Part shown: positions 8,464 through 17,642 of the stretch, piece by piece
Numbering within the stretch: the first letter of the stretch is position 1
How the letters are laid out: each line of letters opens with the position of its first letter
Source: Enterobacteriaceae endosymbiont of Donacia clavipes
GTDB lineage: Bacteria; Pseudomonadota; Gammaproteobacteria; Enterobacterales; Enterobacteriaceae
Assembly: GCF_012570365.1 (NCBI RefSeq)
Contig: NZ_CP046208.1
Span: forward strand, 5,472 to 69,471
DNA: 64,000 nt
Direction: 5' to 3'
The notes under the pieces: model-generated
Database searches by the model: none
What the model was told of the DNA's origin: nothing
What the model saw: only the letters and a program-made list of their open reading frames with translations
Made by a program: the position numbers and the translations under genes

Positions 8464-8536
8464 TGGGTGATGACGGATTTGAACCGGCGACCCCCTCCTT
8501 GTAGGGGAGGTACTCTACCAACTGAGCTAATCACCC
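8464..8536 (-). tRNA. tRNA-Val, anticodon UAC
   Basis: Reverse complement: GGGTGAT acceptor with ATCACCC, D-arm AGCTCAGTTGGTAGAGT, anticodon stem-loop CCTCCCCTACAAGGAGG with TAC, T-arm GCCGGTTCAAATCCGTC, discriminator A. It matches E. coli valUXY, which also lies next to gltX. Probably cotranscribed with the tRNA-Lys 30 bases downstream. Confidence 0.97.
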
Positions 8537-8555
8537 AAAAAAACAGTTCCTATAT

Positions 8556-8583
8556 GCTATATTTATTAATATAAAAATGTCAA
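8556..8583 (-). promoter_or_regulatory. Putative sigma-70 promoter of tRNA-Val/tRNA-Lys
   Basis: On the minus strand a perfect -35 TTGACA (8583-8578) is followed by a 16-base spacer and TATAGC (8561-8556), ending about 19 bases before the tRNA-Val 5' end. The -10 matches the consensus only at four of six positions. Confidence 0.5.
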
Positions 8584-8678
8584 TATATTTTTAAAAAATA
8601 TTTAAAATAAAAATATAATTATTATTATATACTAATATAATAGTATTAATATATATAAATTATAAAAATATAAATATA

Positions 8679-10109
8679 ATGAAAATTAAAACAAGATTTG
8701 CACCAAGTCCAACTGGTTATTTACATATAGGTAATATTCGTACTGCTTTATATTCATGGTTATTTGCTAGAAAAAATAAAGGTAATTTTATATTACGTAT
8801 TGAAAATACTGATTTTAAAAGATCAAAAAATTCTTTTGTTAAAGATATTTTTAAAATTTTACAATGGTTAAATATTGATTGGGATGAAGAACCATATTTT
8901 CAAAGTAAAAGAATAAATAGATATAATGACATTATTAATAATATGTTAAAAAATGGGACTGCTTATAAATGTTATTGTACTAAAAAACATTTAAAAAAAA
9001 ATAAAGAAAAACAAATTATAAATGGAGAAAAAATAAAATATAATAGAAAATGTTATAATAACATAAAGAATATAGAAAAAAATAAAAATAAACCTTATAC
9101 AGTAAGATTTTTTATACCTAATAACAAATATATAACATTTACAGATACAGTAAGAGGTAAAATAACATTTCATAATAATGAATTAGAAGATTTTATTATT
9201 AAAAGAACAGATGGAACCCCAACTTATAATTTTTGTGTTGTTATAGATGATTGGGATATGAAAATTACCCATATTATTAGAGGAGAAGAACATATTAATA
9301 ATACTCCGAAACAAATTCATATTATTAATTCTATTGGAGCTCATATACCAATATATACTCATGTTTCTATAATTACTGATGATTTAGGAAAAAAAATTTC
9401 TAAAAGAGATAATAATATAAATATTTTTAAATATAAAGAAAAAGGATATTTACCAGATGCTTTATTAAATTATATTTTACTATTAGGTTGGTCTTATGGA
9501 AATAAAGAAATTTTTTCATTAGAAGAAATGAAAAAATTATTTAATTTAAAAAATCTTAATAAATCATCTAGTATTTTTAATATAAAAAAATTAAATTGGT
9601 TTAATAAATATTATTTAAGTAAATTATCTAAAAAAAATATGATAAATTATCTAAAATTATTTTGTAAAAAACGTAATATAAATATTAATAATGGTCCAAA
9701 AATAGAAAATTTATATAAAATTTTTCCTAATAGATGTAATACATTAAATGAAATAAATAATTTATGTTATATTTTTTATAAATGTCCAAATTATCAAAAT
9801 AATAATTTAATAAAAAAATACTTAAATTTTAAAACTAAAATAATTTTAGAAACATTTTTAAAAAAATTAAATAATATTAAAATATGGTCTATAGATAATA
9901 TAAATATTTTTTTAAAAAAAATTTCATTTAAATTAAATATTATTTTTCAAAAATTAGCAATGGTTTTACGTTTAGCTATTACTGGATTAGAAAATACTCC
10001 ACCTATTAATAATGTTATTTATTTAATGGGTAAAAAAAAAATTGTGTATCATATTAAAAAATCAATAAATTTTATAATAAATAATAAATCTATTTATCTA
10101 ATAAAATAG
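8679..10109 (+). CDS. gltX: Glutamyl-tRNA synthetase
   Basis: Class Ia synthetase charging tRNA-Glu. The 476 residues (E. coli 471) contain the HIGH-type motif in PSPTGYLHIGNIRTALYSWL at the N-terminus, GTPTYNFCVVIDDWDM and RGEEHINNTPKQ in the catalytic core, and the KMSKS equivalent KKISKRDNN near 237. The zinc-site region keeps the Cys pair in YKCYCTKKH and the later Cys in RKCYNN, but the His that follows in E. coli (CRHS) is Asn here. It stands divergently beside tRNA-Val/tRNA-Lys, as in E. coli, and is convergent with hspQ. Confidence 0.98.
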   Translation: MKIKTRFAPSPTGYLHIGNIRTALYSWLFARKNKGNFILRIENTDFKRSKNSFVKDIFKILQWLNIDWDEEPYFQSKRINRYNDIINNMLKNGTAYKCYCTKKHLKKNKEKQIINGEKIKYNRKCYNNIKNIEKNKNKPYTVRFFIPNNKYITFTDTVRGKITFHNNELEDFIIKRTDGTPTYNFCVVIDDWDMKITHIIRGEEHINNTPKQIHIINSIGAHIPIYTHVSIITDDLGKKISKRDNNINIFKYKEKGYLPDALLNYILLLGWSYGNKEIFSLEEMKKLFNLKNLNKSSSIFNIKKLNWFNKYYLSKLSKKNMINYLKLFCKKRNININNGPKIENLYKIFPNRCNTLNEINNLCYIFYKCPNYQNNNLIKKYLNFKTKIILETFLKKLNNIKIWSIDNINIFLKKISFKLNIIFQKLAMVLRLAITGLENTPPINNVIYLMGKKKIVYHIKKSINFIINNKSIYLIK

Positions 10110-10145
10110 ATAATTTAATAACTTTAAATTATATAGTAATTTATA

Positions 10146-10466
10146 TTAATTTCTTAATCTAGGTGTTACTAATTGTTTTTTTATTGAATTAGCTAATTCA
10201 TCTAATGATGAATTTTCTGGATGCTCATTATCTACTGGTTCTCCTGATAATTGAGCTTCAGCTAAATAAGTATGTATAGGTTGTCCTGTATCATCCTCCA
10301 TAACTACATGATACCATGGTTTATTACGTAATGTGATACTTTCTGCAACTTCATCAAGTTTAGGATTATGTAAAGAATATTCCGGATCAACATCGACTAT
10401 AACTCCTAAAAAACCTAATAATTTATGTCTTACTTGCTGGCCAAGACCAAATTTACTAGTAATCAT
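10146..10466 (-). CDS. hspQ: Heat shock protein HspQ (hemimethylated DNA-binding/YccV family)
   Basis: HspQ is a small RpoH-dependent protein that, in E. coli and Salmonella, modulates Lon proteolysis and was first noted for binding hemimethylated oriC DNA. The 106 residues (E. coli 105) align end to end: the start [40 protein letters not shown] in the middle and the C-terminal TPRLRN. It is one of the better conserved small proteins of the window. rpoH is also present (16697-17575), so heat-shock control may persist, although I could not define a sigma-32 promoter. Confidence 0.96.
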   Translation of the reverse strand: MITSKFGLGQQVRHKLLGFLGVIVDVDPEYSLHNPKLDEVAESITLRNKPWYHVVMEDDTGQPIHTYLAEAQLSGEPVDNEHPENSSLDELANSIKKQLVTPRLRN

Positions 10467-10692
10467 TATTAAAATCCTTTATAAAAAATATTACAGTTTT
10501 ATTATAATAATTATATAATAAACTTTTTTAAAATTAAATATTAATTTAAATTAAAATATAAAAAATATTATATAATTTAAATTTTTTTAAAAATAACATA
10601 TATTAATAACTTTATGTAAAAAATAAATTAATATAATTTATTTTTAATATAAATATATAACATATTTTTAATAATTTTTAGAGACATAATTT

Positions 10693-11775
10693 ATGACAAC
10701 AAGACCTATCTTAGCTACTATAAATAGTAATGCATTAAAAAATAATTTCAAAATAATAAAAAATATTGTAGGTAAATCAAAAATTTGGTCTGTATTAAAA
10801 GCAAATGCTTATGGTCATGGTATTAAAAATATTTTTCCAATTCTTAAAAAAAGTGATGGTTTTGCTGTACTAACATTAGAAGAAGCTATAATTTTAAGAA
10901 AAAATGGTTGTAATAAACCTATTCTTTTATTGGAAGGTTTTTTTAGTAAGAAAGATTTATATCTAATTTATAAATATTATTTAACTATTACAATACATAA
11001 TAAATGGCAAATGAAAATATTAATTCAATATAAATCATATTATCCTCTTAATATATATATTAAAATTAATAGTGGGATGAATAGATTAGGATTTTTACCT
11101 AAAAATATTAATAATATAATTAATATTTTAAAAGCTAATGTTAATATTCAAAATATTACATTAATGACTCATTTTGCCGATGCTTCAAAAAATTCTCATT
11201 CTGTATTTAAACAATTAAAAATTATAAAAAAAAATATTTATAATTATCGTAATTTTACTTGCTCATTTGCCAATTCCGCAGCTACATTATGGCATTCATA
11301 TACACATTATGATTGGATAAGAGTTGGTATCGTTTTATATGGAGCTTCCCCTACTGGGAATTGGAAAGATATATCAAAAAAAAAAATACAACCAGTAATG
11401 ACTTTAAAAAGTAAAATAATATCTATTCAAAAAATTAAATCAGGACAAACTATAGGTTATAATTGTACATATTCTGTAAAAACAAAACGTAAAATAGGTA
11501 TTATTGCATGTGGATATGCAGATGGATATCCTAAAAATATCAATAATGAAACTTTTGTTTTTATTAAAGGTATTAAAACAAAAATATTAGGTAATATATG
11601 TATGGATATGTTAGCTATAGATTTAAAAAATATTCCTACAGCAAAAATAGGAAATTCTGTAGAATTATGGGGAAATAATATAAAAATAGATAATGTAGCA
11701 AAATCTGCAAATACTACTGGATATGAATTAATGTGTTCATTATCACAAAGAGTTCCTCGTCAAATTATTAAATAA
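10693..11775 (+). CDS. alr: Alanine racemase
   Basis: PLP enzyme converting L- to D-alanine for peptidoglycan cross-links. The 360 residues match E. coli Alr (359). SVLKANAYGHG (about 33-43) holds the PLP lysine, INSGMNRLGF follows near 128, YDWIRVGIVLYGASP (about 208-222) carries the family's Arg and phosphate-binding region, and the second domain keeps GYNCTYSVKT with the catalytic Tyr, GYADGYPK and GNICMDML. It was probably once next to dnaB (E. coli dusA-pspG-qorA-dnaB-alr); here dnaB and dusA are about 17 kb away. An AT-rich 170-bp leader precedes it. Confidence 0.97.
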   Translation: MTTRPILATINSNALKNNFKIIKNIVGKSKIWSVLKANAYGHGIKNIFPILKKSDGFAVLTLEEAIILRKNGCNKPILLLEGFFSKKDLYLIYKYYLTITIHNKWQMKILIQYKSYYPLNIYIKINSGMNRLGFLPKNINNIINILKANVNIQNITLMTHFADASKNSHSVFKQLKIIKKNIYNYRNFTCSFANSAATLWHSYTHYDWIRVGIVLYGASPTGNWKDISKKKIQPVMTLKSKIISIQKIKSGQTIGYNCTYSVKTKRKIGIIACGYADGYPKNINNETFVFIKGIKTKILGNICMDMLAIDLKNIPTAKIGNSVELWGNNIKIDNVAKSANTTGYELMCSLSQRVPRQIIK

Positions 11776-11816
11776 TAAAATTTACTTTTTAAGATTAAAA
11801 TTAAAAAAATATAAAT

Positions 11817-13448
11817 TTATGTTTTTAATATTTGTTTAAAATTTTTAATATTTATTCTATTAAATAATGGTTTAAATTTATTAATTTTTCTATTAATTAA
11901 AGGATATTTTATTTGATGAAAAAATAGTTTTTTTTTTAAAAAAAATTCAGTTTTTTTAGATAAAATAGGCATAATTGGTTTTATATAAGTCATTATGATA
12001 CGAAACATATTAATACCCATAGAACAAATATCTTGGACATCTTTTTTTTTAGAATTACTTTTAATAAGTAACCATGGTTTATATTTATCTATATAACAAT
12101 TAGCTATATCTGATAAAATTAAAACTTGTTTAATAACATGACTAAATTTACATTTAATTAAATAATCATGAATAATTTCTGAATTTTTTAAAAATTTTAA
12201 ATAAAAAGATATATCAATTTCTTTAGACAAATTATTATCAAAATAATTATTAATAAAATACGCATTTCTTGACGCTAAATTAATAATTTTATTTACAATA
12301 TCTCCATTAATTTTATTCACAAAATCAAAAAAATTAAAATCAATATCATTAATATTAGAAGATAATTTAGAAGCATAATAATAACGTAAACTATCAGAAT
12401 CTAAAATACTTAACCAATTTTTTGCTGTAATAAAATTACCTTTAGATTTTGACATTTTATGTCCATTTAATGTTACATGTCCATGAACAAATAATTTATT
12501 AGGTTTTCTAAAATTACTTCCCTCTAATATAGCAGGCCAAAATAAACTATGAAAATAAATTATATCTTTACCTATAAAATGATATAATTTTGTATTCGAA
12601 TTTTTTGACCACCATTCATCAAAATTTAATTTTTTATTTTTTTTACATAGATGTTTAAAAGTACTTATATAACCAATTGGGGCATCTAACCATACATAAA
12701 AATATTTATTTATAGATTTGGGAATTTTAAAACCAAAATATGGACCATCTCTTGTAATATCCCATGATTTTAATCCTTTTATAAACCATTCTTTTATTTT
12801 ATTTTTAATTATTTTATTTATAACACCAGAATTAATCCAATTTTTTAAAAAATTATTAAATTGGGGTAAATCAAAAAAATAATGTTTAGAATTACATAAT
12901 ATAGGAGTTGTATGTGATAAAATAGAAATTGGATTGATTAAATTAATAGATGAATAAGTAGATCCACAATTATCACAATTATCACCATATTGATCAATAG
13001 AATTACAATTAGGACATTGTCCTTTAACAAACCTATCAGGTAGAAATGTATTATATGTTGAATCATATAGTTGTTGAACAATTTTTTTTTTTATAAATTT
13101 TTTTTGTTTTAAACGATTAAAAATTAATTTTGAAAAAAAAAAATTTTCATCACTATGTGTAGTATAATATTCATTATAACTAATATTAAAATTTTTTAAA
13201 TCTAAAACATGTTCATCATATATTTTATGAATCATTTTTTCTGGATTAATATTTAGTTGTTTAGCTTTTAACATAATAGGAGTACCATGAGCATCATCAG
13301 CACAAATAAAATATATTTCATGACCATTCATGCGATTATATCGAACCCAAATATCTGCTTGTATATGTTCTAACATATGACCAAGATGAATACTCCCATT
13401 AGCATATGGTAATGCACAAGTAACTAATATTTTTTTTTTAAGTAACAT
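11817..13448 (-). CDS. metG: Methionyl-tRNA synthetase, C-terminally truncated form
   Basis: Charges initiator and elongator tRNA-Met. Seen are ALPYANGSIHLGHMLEHIQ with the HIGH motif, the zinc knuckle CPNCNSIDQYGDNCDNCG near 143-160, WLDAPIGYIS near 253 and KMSKSKGNF near 333. At 543 residues it lacks about 130 residues compared with E. coli MetG (677). The missing part is the C-terminal dimerisation/tRNA-binding domain, which is known to be dispensable for catalysis in truncated E. coli enzyme and is absent in many reduced genomes. With metB broken, methionine for this enzyme must come from outside or another route. Confidence 0.97.
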   Translation of the reverse strand: MLLKKKILVTCALPYANGSIHLGHMLEHIQADIWVRYNRMNGHEIYFICADDAHGTPIMLKAKQLNINPEKMIHKIYDEHVLDLKNFNISYNEYYTTHSDENFFFSKLIFNRLKQKKFIKKKIVQQLYDSTYNTFLPDRFVKGQCPNCNSIDQYGDNCDNCGSTYSSINLINPISILSHTTPILCNSKHYFFDLPQFNNFLKNWINSGVINKIIKNKIKEWFIKGLKSWDITRDGPYFGFKIPKSINKYFYVWLDAPIGYISTFKHLCKKNKKLNFDEWWSKNSNTKLYHFIGKDIIYFHSLFWPAILEGSNFRKPNKLFVHGHVTLNGHKMSKSKGNFITAKNWLSILDSDSLRYYYASKLSSNINDIDFNFFDFVNKINGDIVNKIINLASRNAYFINNYFDNNLSKEIDISFYLKFLKNSEIIHDYLIKCKFSHVIKQVLILSDIANCYIDKYKPWLLIKSNSKKKDVQDICSMGINMFRIIMTYIKPIMPILSKKTEFFLKKKLFFHQIKYPLINRKINKFKPLFNRINIKNFKQILKT

Positions 13449-13524
13449 AATGTTCTATTCTTCTTTATAAGAAAAAAATAAAATTTTAAATAATCAAAGA
13501 TAAATTTATAATATAAATATTTTA

Positions 13525-14061
13525 TTAAACAAAAATTTTCATTATAATATTATTGCATATAGGATATAATAAATATAAAGAAAAAATCAAATATAAATAA
13601 CAAAAAATATCCTCTTTCATAAAATTTTTATTAATAAGTGGTAACTTATATTTTTTTTTGTAAGGCCATAATAAAGGAACTCCTAAAGGAGTTAATATAT
13701 CTGCAATAATATGACTTAGATAACCTATAATTAAACCTAATTTTATATAAATAATATTATTTATTTGTAAATTAATAGAAAATATAATAAATCCAAAACT
13801 AATCAAAGATAATAAACTATGTGTAAAACCTCTATGACCAAATATTTGATTTACTAAATAAGAAAAAATTTTTATTTTACTTCCAATAGTAGATTTAGGA
13901 TTATCTATATCAGGTAATAAACATGTTATTATTGAAATAGGAATAATTCTCCACCAATCATCATGATATAATATTTTTGAAAAAATAAAATGTTGTATTA
14001 AAATACTATTAGCTATTGTAAATATTATATGTCCTTTAACTGTCATGTAAATTTTATCCAA
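13525..14061 (-). CDS. ydjM: YdjM-like inner membrane metal-dependent hydrolase
   Basis: A 178-residue membrane protein of the YdjM/LexA-binding membrane-bound hydrolase family (DUF457). The features match E. coli YdjM: DDWWRIIPISIITCLLPDIDNPKS (about 34-57), the HRGFTHSLLS block with metal-binding-type His residues, and GYLSHIIADILTPLGVPLLWPYKKK near 115-140. About four membrane segments are predicted. The exact function is unknown; E. coli ydjM is LexA-regulated. Alignment suggests a start at the internal ATG 14046 (MTVKGHIIF...), five codons into the longest frame. Retention in such a small genome is notable. Confidence 0.88.
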   Translation of the reverse strand: MDKIYMTVKGHIIFTIANSILIQHFIFSKILYHDDWWRIIPISIITCLLPDIDNPKSTIGSKIKIFSYLVNQIFGHRGFTHSLLSLISFGFIIFSINLQINNIIYIKLGLIIGYLSHIIADILTPLGVPLLWPYKKKYKLPLINKNFMKEDIFCYLYLIFSLYLLYPICNNIIMKIFV

Positions 14062-14075
14062 TAAAAAATTAAAAA

Positions 14076-16013
14076 TTAAATTATTTTAACAATAATATTA
14101 TTATTATTTATTTCTTTTATAATAACTTGAATTTTATCAGTAATTTTATATAATAATTTATTTTTAATAAAGATCATTCCTTTTTCTTCATTTATAATCA
14201 TATTATTTATATTGATATATAAAAATTTTTTAGGTATAAAAGCATAAGCTCCATTTTCAATTAATCTTACTTTTATTCCAATAAATAAAATATCAATAAT
14301 TTCAGATTTAAAAATTTTATTATGAATTTCTATATTTTTAAAATATTCTGAATATAAAAAATTAAATAAATCTTTTTTTACTTGTTTATTTAAATAACGT
14401 TGATAATTCATATTTAAATATGAATCTTTTAAAGGTTTATTTATATTATTTTTTTTATTTATAATAGATTTAATTAATCTATGATTTATAATATCTCCAA
14501 ATTTACGTATAGGCGATGTCCAAGTAGCATATCTTTTTAAACCTAAAGCAAAATGAGGACCAGGACTAGTATTAAATAAAGTAATTAATTGATATTTTTT
14601 TATTTTATTTAAAATAAATTGTAAATTTAAATCATACAATTTTTTATATACTGTTCTATATCCTTTAAAAGTCATTAAAAAAGATTTATCATAATATATA
14701 TTATATTCGCGTAATAATTTTATTATCTTATCAATTTTATTGATATTAAATCCATAATATGTATTATATATACCAAAACCTAAATTTTTATATAATACTT
14801 CAGTAGCACATATATTAGCTGATATCATAATTTCTTCAATTATTTTATGAGCAATTCTTTTTTTTTCTATTACTATATTTAGTATATTTCCTTTATTTCC
14901 AAAAATAAATTTATAATTAACATTATGAAAATATACAATATTTTTATAACTCCATTTTTTACGAAATAAATAAAATTTATATAAAAAAATAATTTGTTCT
15001 TTTATTTGATTATTTTCTGGTTTCCAAATTCCTATTTTTTCTAACCAATTTGAAACATTATTATAATTTAATTTAGCTTTTGATTTTATCCAACCTAAAA
15101 AAAATTTAGTTTTTTTAGATAAAAAACCTTTATGATTAATAATCATTTTACAAATTAAAGCAGGTCTGATTTTTTTAGGATTTAAAGAACATAAATTTTC
15201 TGATAATAATTTTGGTAATAAAGGTATTGTTAAACCAGGTAAATAATTTGTAAACATTCTTTGAGATGCAATTTTATCTATTTGACTATCTTTTTTAAAA
15301 TAAGCAGAAGGATCTGCGATAGCTACATATACTAATAATTCATTTAAAGATTTTTCTTCTATATATATAGCATCATCTATATCTTTAGTATCATTATTAT
15401 CTATAGTAATAAAACATAATTTAGTTAAATCTATTCTAGAAATATTTTTATCTAAAAATTTTATTTTTTTACATAAATTATCACTGGGAGCATCAATTGG
15501 AAGATTATAGTTTAATAATCTTTTCCACCATGGCATTAAAAAATTATTATCTTTAGTAATTAATTCCTTTATTTCTGCTCTAAATATAATATTTCCTTTT
15601 AAAGGATGATCAATAATTTTAGCTATTACTTTATTTCCATTTTTTAAAATATTTTTTATATTATCTTTTACAATACATTTAATAAAATTATTATATAAAA
15701 TTTTTTTTTCTGGAATAATGTAAACATTATTATTTTTTATTTTAATAATTCCTTTAAAAATACTAATATTTGATTTTAATAATTTAATTGGTATAACTTG
15801 TAATTTATTATTATCATATTTTATATTAGCTAATATATAATCTTCTAGCATTAAAGATTTTAAATAGATATAAGATATATAATATATACAATTTTTTTTT
15901 GTTTCTAGAATTCCTAATTTTTCATCTAATACTTTTACTATACCTTTAATTAAGGGTATTTTTTTTGAAAATTTTTTTTTAAGTTTTAAAAGTGATTTAT
16001 TATTATAAAACAT
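14076..16013 (-). CDS. rnb: Exoribonuclease II
   Basis: RNase II is the processive 3'-to-5' exonuclease that degrades mRNA fragments. The 645 residues equal the E. coli length (644). The catalytic metal site is intact in ITIDNNDTKDIDDAIYIEE (about 201-219), with the four acidic residues, followed by VAIADPSAYF and GLTIPLLPKLLSENLCSLNP. TSPIRKFGDIINHRLI (about 497-512) is the second RNB signature. N-terminal cold-shock-like and C-terminal S1 domains are present but drifted. Its stop is about 15 bases upstream of the ydjM-like gene on the same strand, so the two may be cotranscribed. Confidence 0.96.
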   Translation of the reverse strand: MFYNNKSLLKLKKKFSKKIPLIKGIVKVLDEKLGILETKKNCIYYISYIYLKSLMLEDYILANIKYDNNKLQVIPIKLLKSNISIFKGIIKIKNNNVYIIPEKKILYNNFIKCIVKDNIKNILKNGNKVIAKIIDHPLKGNIIFRAEIKELITKDNNFLMPWWKRLLNYNLPIDAPSDNLCKKIKFLDKNISRIDLTKLCFITIDNNDTKDIDDAIYIEEKSLNELLVYVAIADPSAYFKKDSQIDKIASQRMFTNYLPGLTIPLLPKLLSENLCSLNPKKIRPALICKMIINHKGFLSKKTKFFLGWIKSKAKLNYNNVSNWLEKIGIWKPENNQIKEQIIFLYKFYLFRKKWSYKNIVYFHNVNYKFIFGNKGNILNIVIEKKRIAHKIIEEIMISANICATEVLYKNLGFGIYNTYYGFNINKIDKIIKLLREYNIYYDKSFLMTFKGYRTVYKKLYDLNLQFILNKIKKYQLITLFNTSPGPHFALGLKRYATWTSPIRKFGDIINHRLIKSIINKKNNINKPLKDSYLNMNYQRYLNKQVKKDLFNFLYSEYFKNIEIHNKIFKSEIIDILFIGIKVRLIENGAYAFIPKKFLYININNMIINEEKGMIFIKNKLLYKITDKIQVIIKEINNNNIIVKII

Positions 16014-16059
16014 AATATAAATTTAAATTTTTCTAAAAAATTATTTTAATTATTAATAA

Positions 16060-16587
16060 TTAAAAAGGAATATCATCATCAAAATCAATAATATTTTCAT
16101 TTTTTTTAATTAATGATTCGTTATTATTTTCTTTTTCTAATAAATCAGAAATTTTTGTTTTTTCATTCCATTTATTTTTAATTTCTTTATTATTTTTATC
16201 TTTTTTTAAAATATTAATTTTATTATTATTTTGTCGTGGATTTCCTAATATTTGCATAATACCACCTATACCTACAATTATTTCAGTTATGTAATTGTCT
16301 TGTCCATTTTGATTTTGCCATTTACGAGTTTGTAAGAAACCTTCAATATATACTTGAAAACCTTTTTTTAAATACTCATGAGAAATTTCTGCTAATTTCC
16401 CAAATATTATTATACGATGCCATTCAGTTTTTTCTTTATTTTCTCCAGTATTTTTATCTTTCCAACTATCTGAAGTTGCAACTATAATATTTACAACTGG
16501 ATTTCCATTAGGCATATAACGTATTTCAGGATCTTTACCTAAATAACCAATTATAATTACTTTATTAATACCTCTTTTTCCTGCCAT
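16060..16587 (-). CDS. ssb: Single-stranded DNA-binding protein
   Basis: SSB coats single-stranded DNA at forks and recruits repair and replication enzymes. The 175-residue protein (E. coli 178) has an OB fold over about residues 1-112, starting [20 protein letters not shown] and including [15 protein letters not shown] and [12 protein letters not shown] lysine- and asparagine-rich linker replaces the glycine/glutamine-rich one, and the C-terminus ends DFDDDIPF, the acidic peptide that docks partner proteins. Keeping this tip implies live partner contacts. Its upstream neighbour on the same strand is rpoH. Confidence 0.97.
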   Translation of the reverse strand: MAGKRGINKVIIIGYLGKDPEIRYMPNGNPVVNIIVATSDSWKDKNTGENKEKTEWHRIIIFGKLAEISHEYLKKGFQVYIEGFLQTRKWQNQNGQDNYITEIIVGIGGIMQILGNPRQNNNKINILKKDKNNKEIKNKWNEKTKISDLLEKENNNESLIKKNENIIDFDDDIPF

Positions 16588-16696
16588 TATTTATGTCCTT
16601 ATATTAAATAAAATTTTAATATTCTATTAATATTTAATAAGTATTATTACATAAAAATAGTAAAAAAAATATTAATTAATATAATTACATTAAAAA

Positions 16697-17575
16697 TTAT
16701 GTTTTAAATAAATGTTCAATAACAAAACGTAATTTTTTCATTGCATTTTTTTCTAACTGTCGAATACGTTCAGCTGATATACCATAATAATCTGCTAGTT
16801 CACGTAATGTAATTTTTTTTTTATTTTTATTTAACCATCTTAAATTAATTATATTACGACTACGATAATCTAATTTTGAAATAGCTATATATAATTTATT
16901 TGAAATATATTTATTCCAATTATCTTTTTCAATTATATTTGCAAAATTAGAATTATGGTCTTTAAAAAATAAATGTGAATTAAAATTTTTATTTTTAAAA
17001 TTATCTTTTAAATTAATATTATCACTTATATCTTGAGCTGACATACGTGATTCCATTTCACAAACATCTTTAATAGATACTCCTAATTCTTTAGCAACTA
17101 TTTTAATTTCATCTTTGTTAAACCAACCTAATTTTTGTTTTGCTTTTCTTAAATTAAAAAATAATTTTCTTTGAGCTTTTGTAGTTGCTACTTTTACTAT
17201 TTTCCAATTACGTAATACGTATTCATGTATTTCAGCTTTTATCCAATGAATAGCAAAAGATACTAAACGTACACCTATTTCAGGATTAAATCTACGTACA
17301 GCTTTCATTAATCCTATATTACCTTCTTGAATAATATCGGCTTGTTGTAAACCATATCCAGAATAATATTTAGCTACATGAATTACAAATCTTAAATGTG
17401 ATAAAATTAATTTTTTAGCTGATTTAAGATCTCCTTTATAATATAATTTTTCAGATAATTCTTTTTCTTCTTTAGAGGTTAACATTGGATAACTATTAGT
17501 AGTATAAATATAAGAATCTAATGTCCCCATAGGAACAGAAGTTCTTAATCTAGAGGTAAATATATTTTTATACAT
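16697..17575 (-). CDS. rpoH: RNA polymerase heat shock sigma factor (sigma-32)
   Basis: RpoH directs transcription of chaperone and protease genes. The region 2.1-2.4 block is highly conserved ([20 protein letters not shown], then [17 protein letters not shown] and [19 protein letters not shown]), the RpoH-specific box [19 protein letters not shown] follows, and a region 4 helix-turn-helix lies at the C-terminus ([16 protein letters not shown]). I place the start at the ATG at 17575, preceded by a strong GGAGG seven bases upstream; a TTG four codons earlier would put the ribosome site inside the gene. That gives 292 residues against 284 in E. coli. The order rpoH, ftsY, rsmD is E. coli-like, but ftsX and ftsE, normally between rpoH and ftsY, are gone. 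Confidence 0.96.
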   Translation of the reverse strand: MYKNIFTSRLRTSVPMGTLDSYIYTTNSYPMLTSKEEKELSEKLYYKGDLKSAKKLILSHLRFVIHVAKYYSGYGLQQADIIQEGNIGLMKAVRRFNPEIGVRLVSFAIHWIKAEIHEYVLRNWKIVKVATTKAQRKLFFNLRKAKQKLGWFNKDEIKIVAKELGVSIKDVCEMESRMSAQDISDNINLKDNFKNKNFNSHLFFKDHNSNFANIIEKDNWNKYISNKLYIAISKLDYRSRNIINLRWLNKNKKKITLRELADYYGISAERIRQLEKNAMKKLRFVIEHLFKT

Positions 17576-17642
17576 TAAATCCTCCAAAAATTAAAAGATA
17601 ATAAATTTAATTTTAATTTAATAAAAATTAAAAAATTAATAT

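Noticed and set aside
10519-10692. A regulatory RNA between hspQ and alr
   Set aside because: Only A/T-rich sequence with no conserved motif; it is best left as intergenic.
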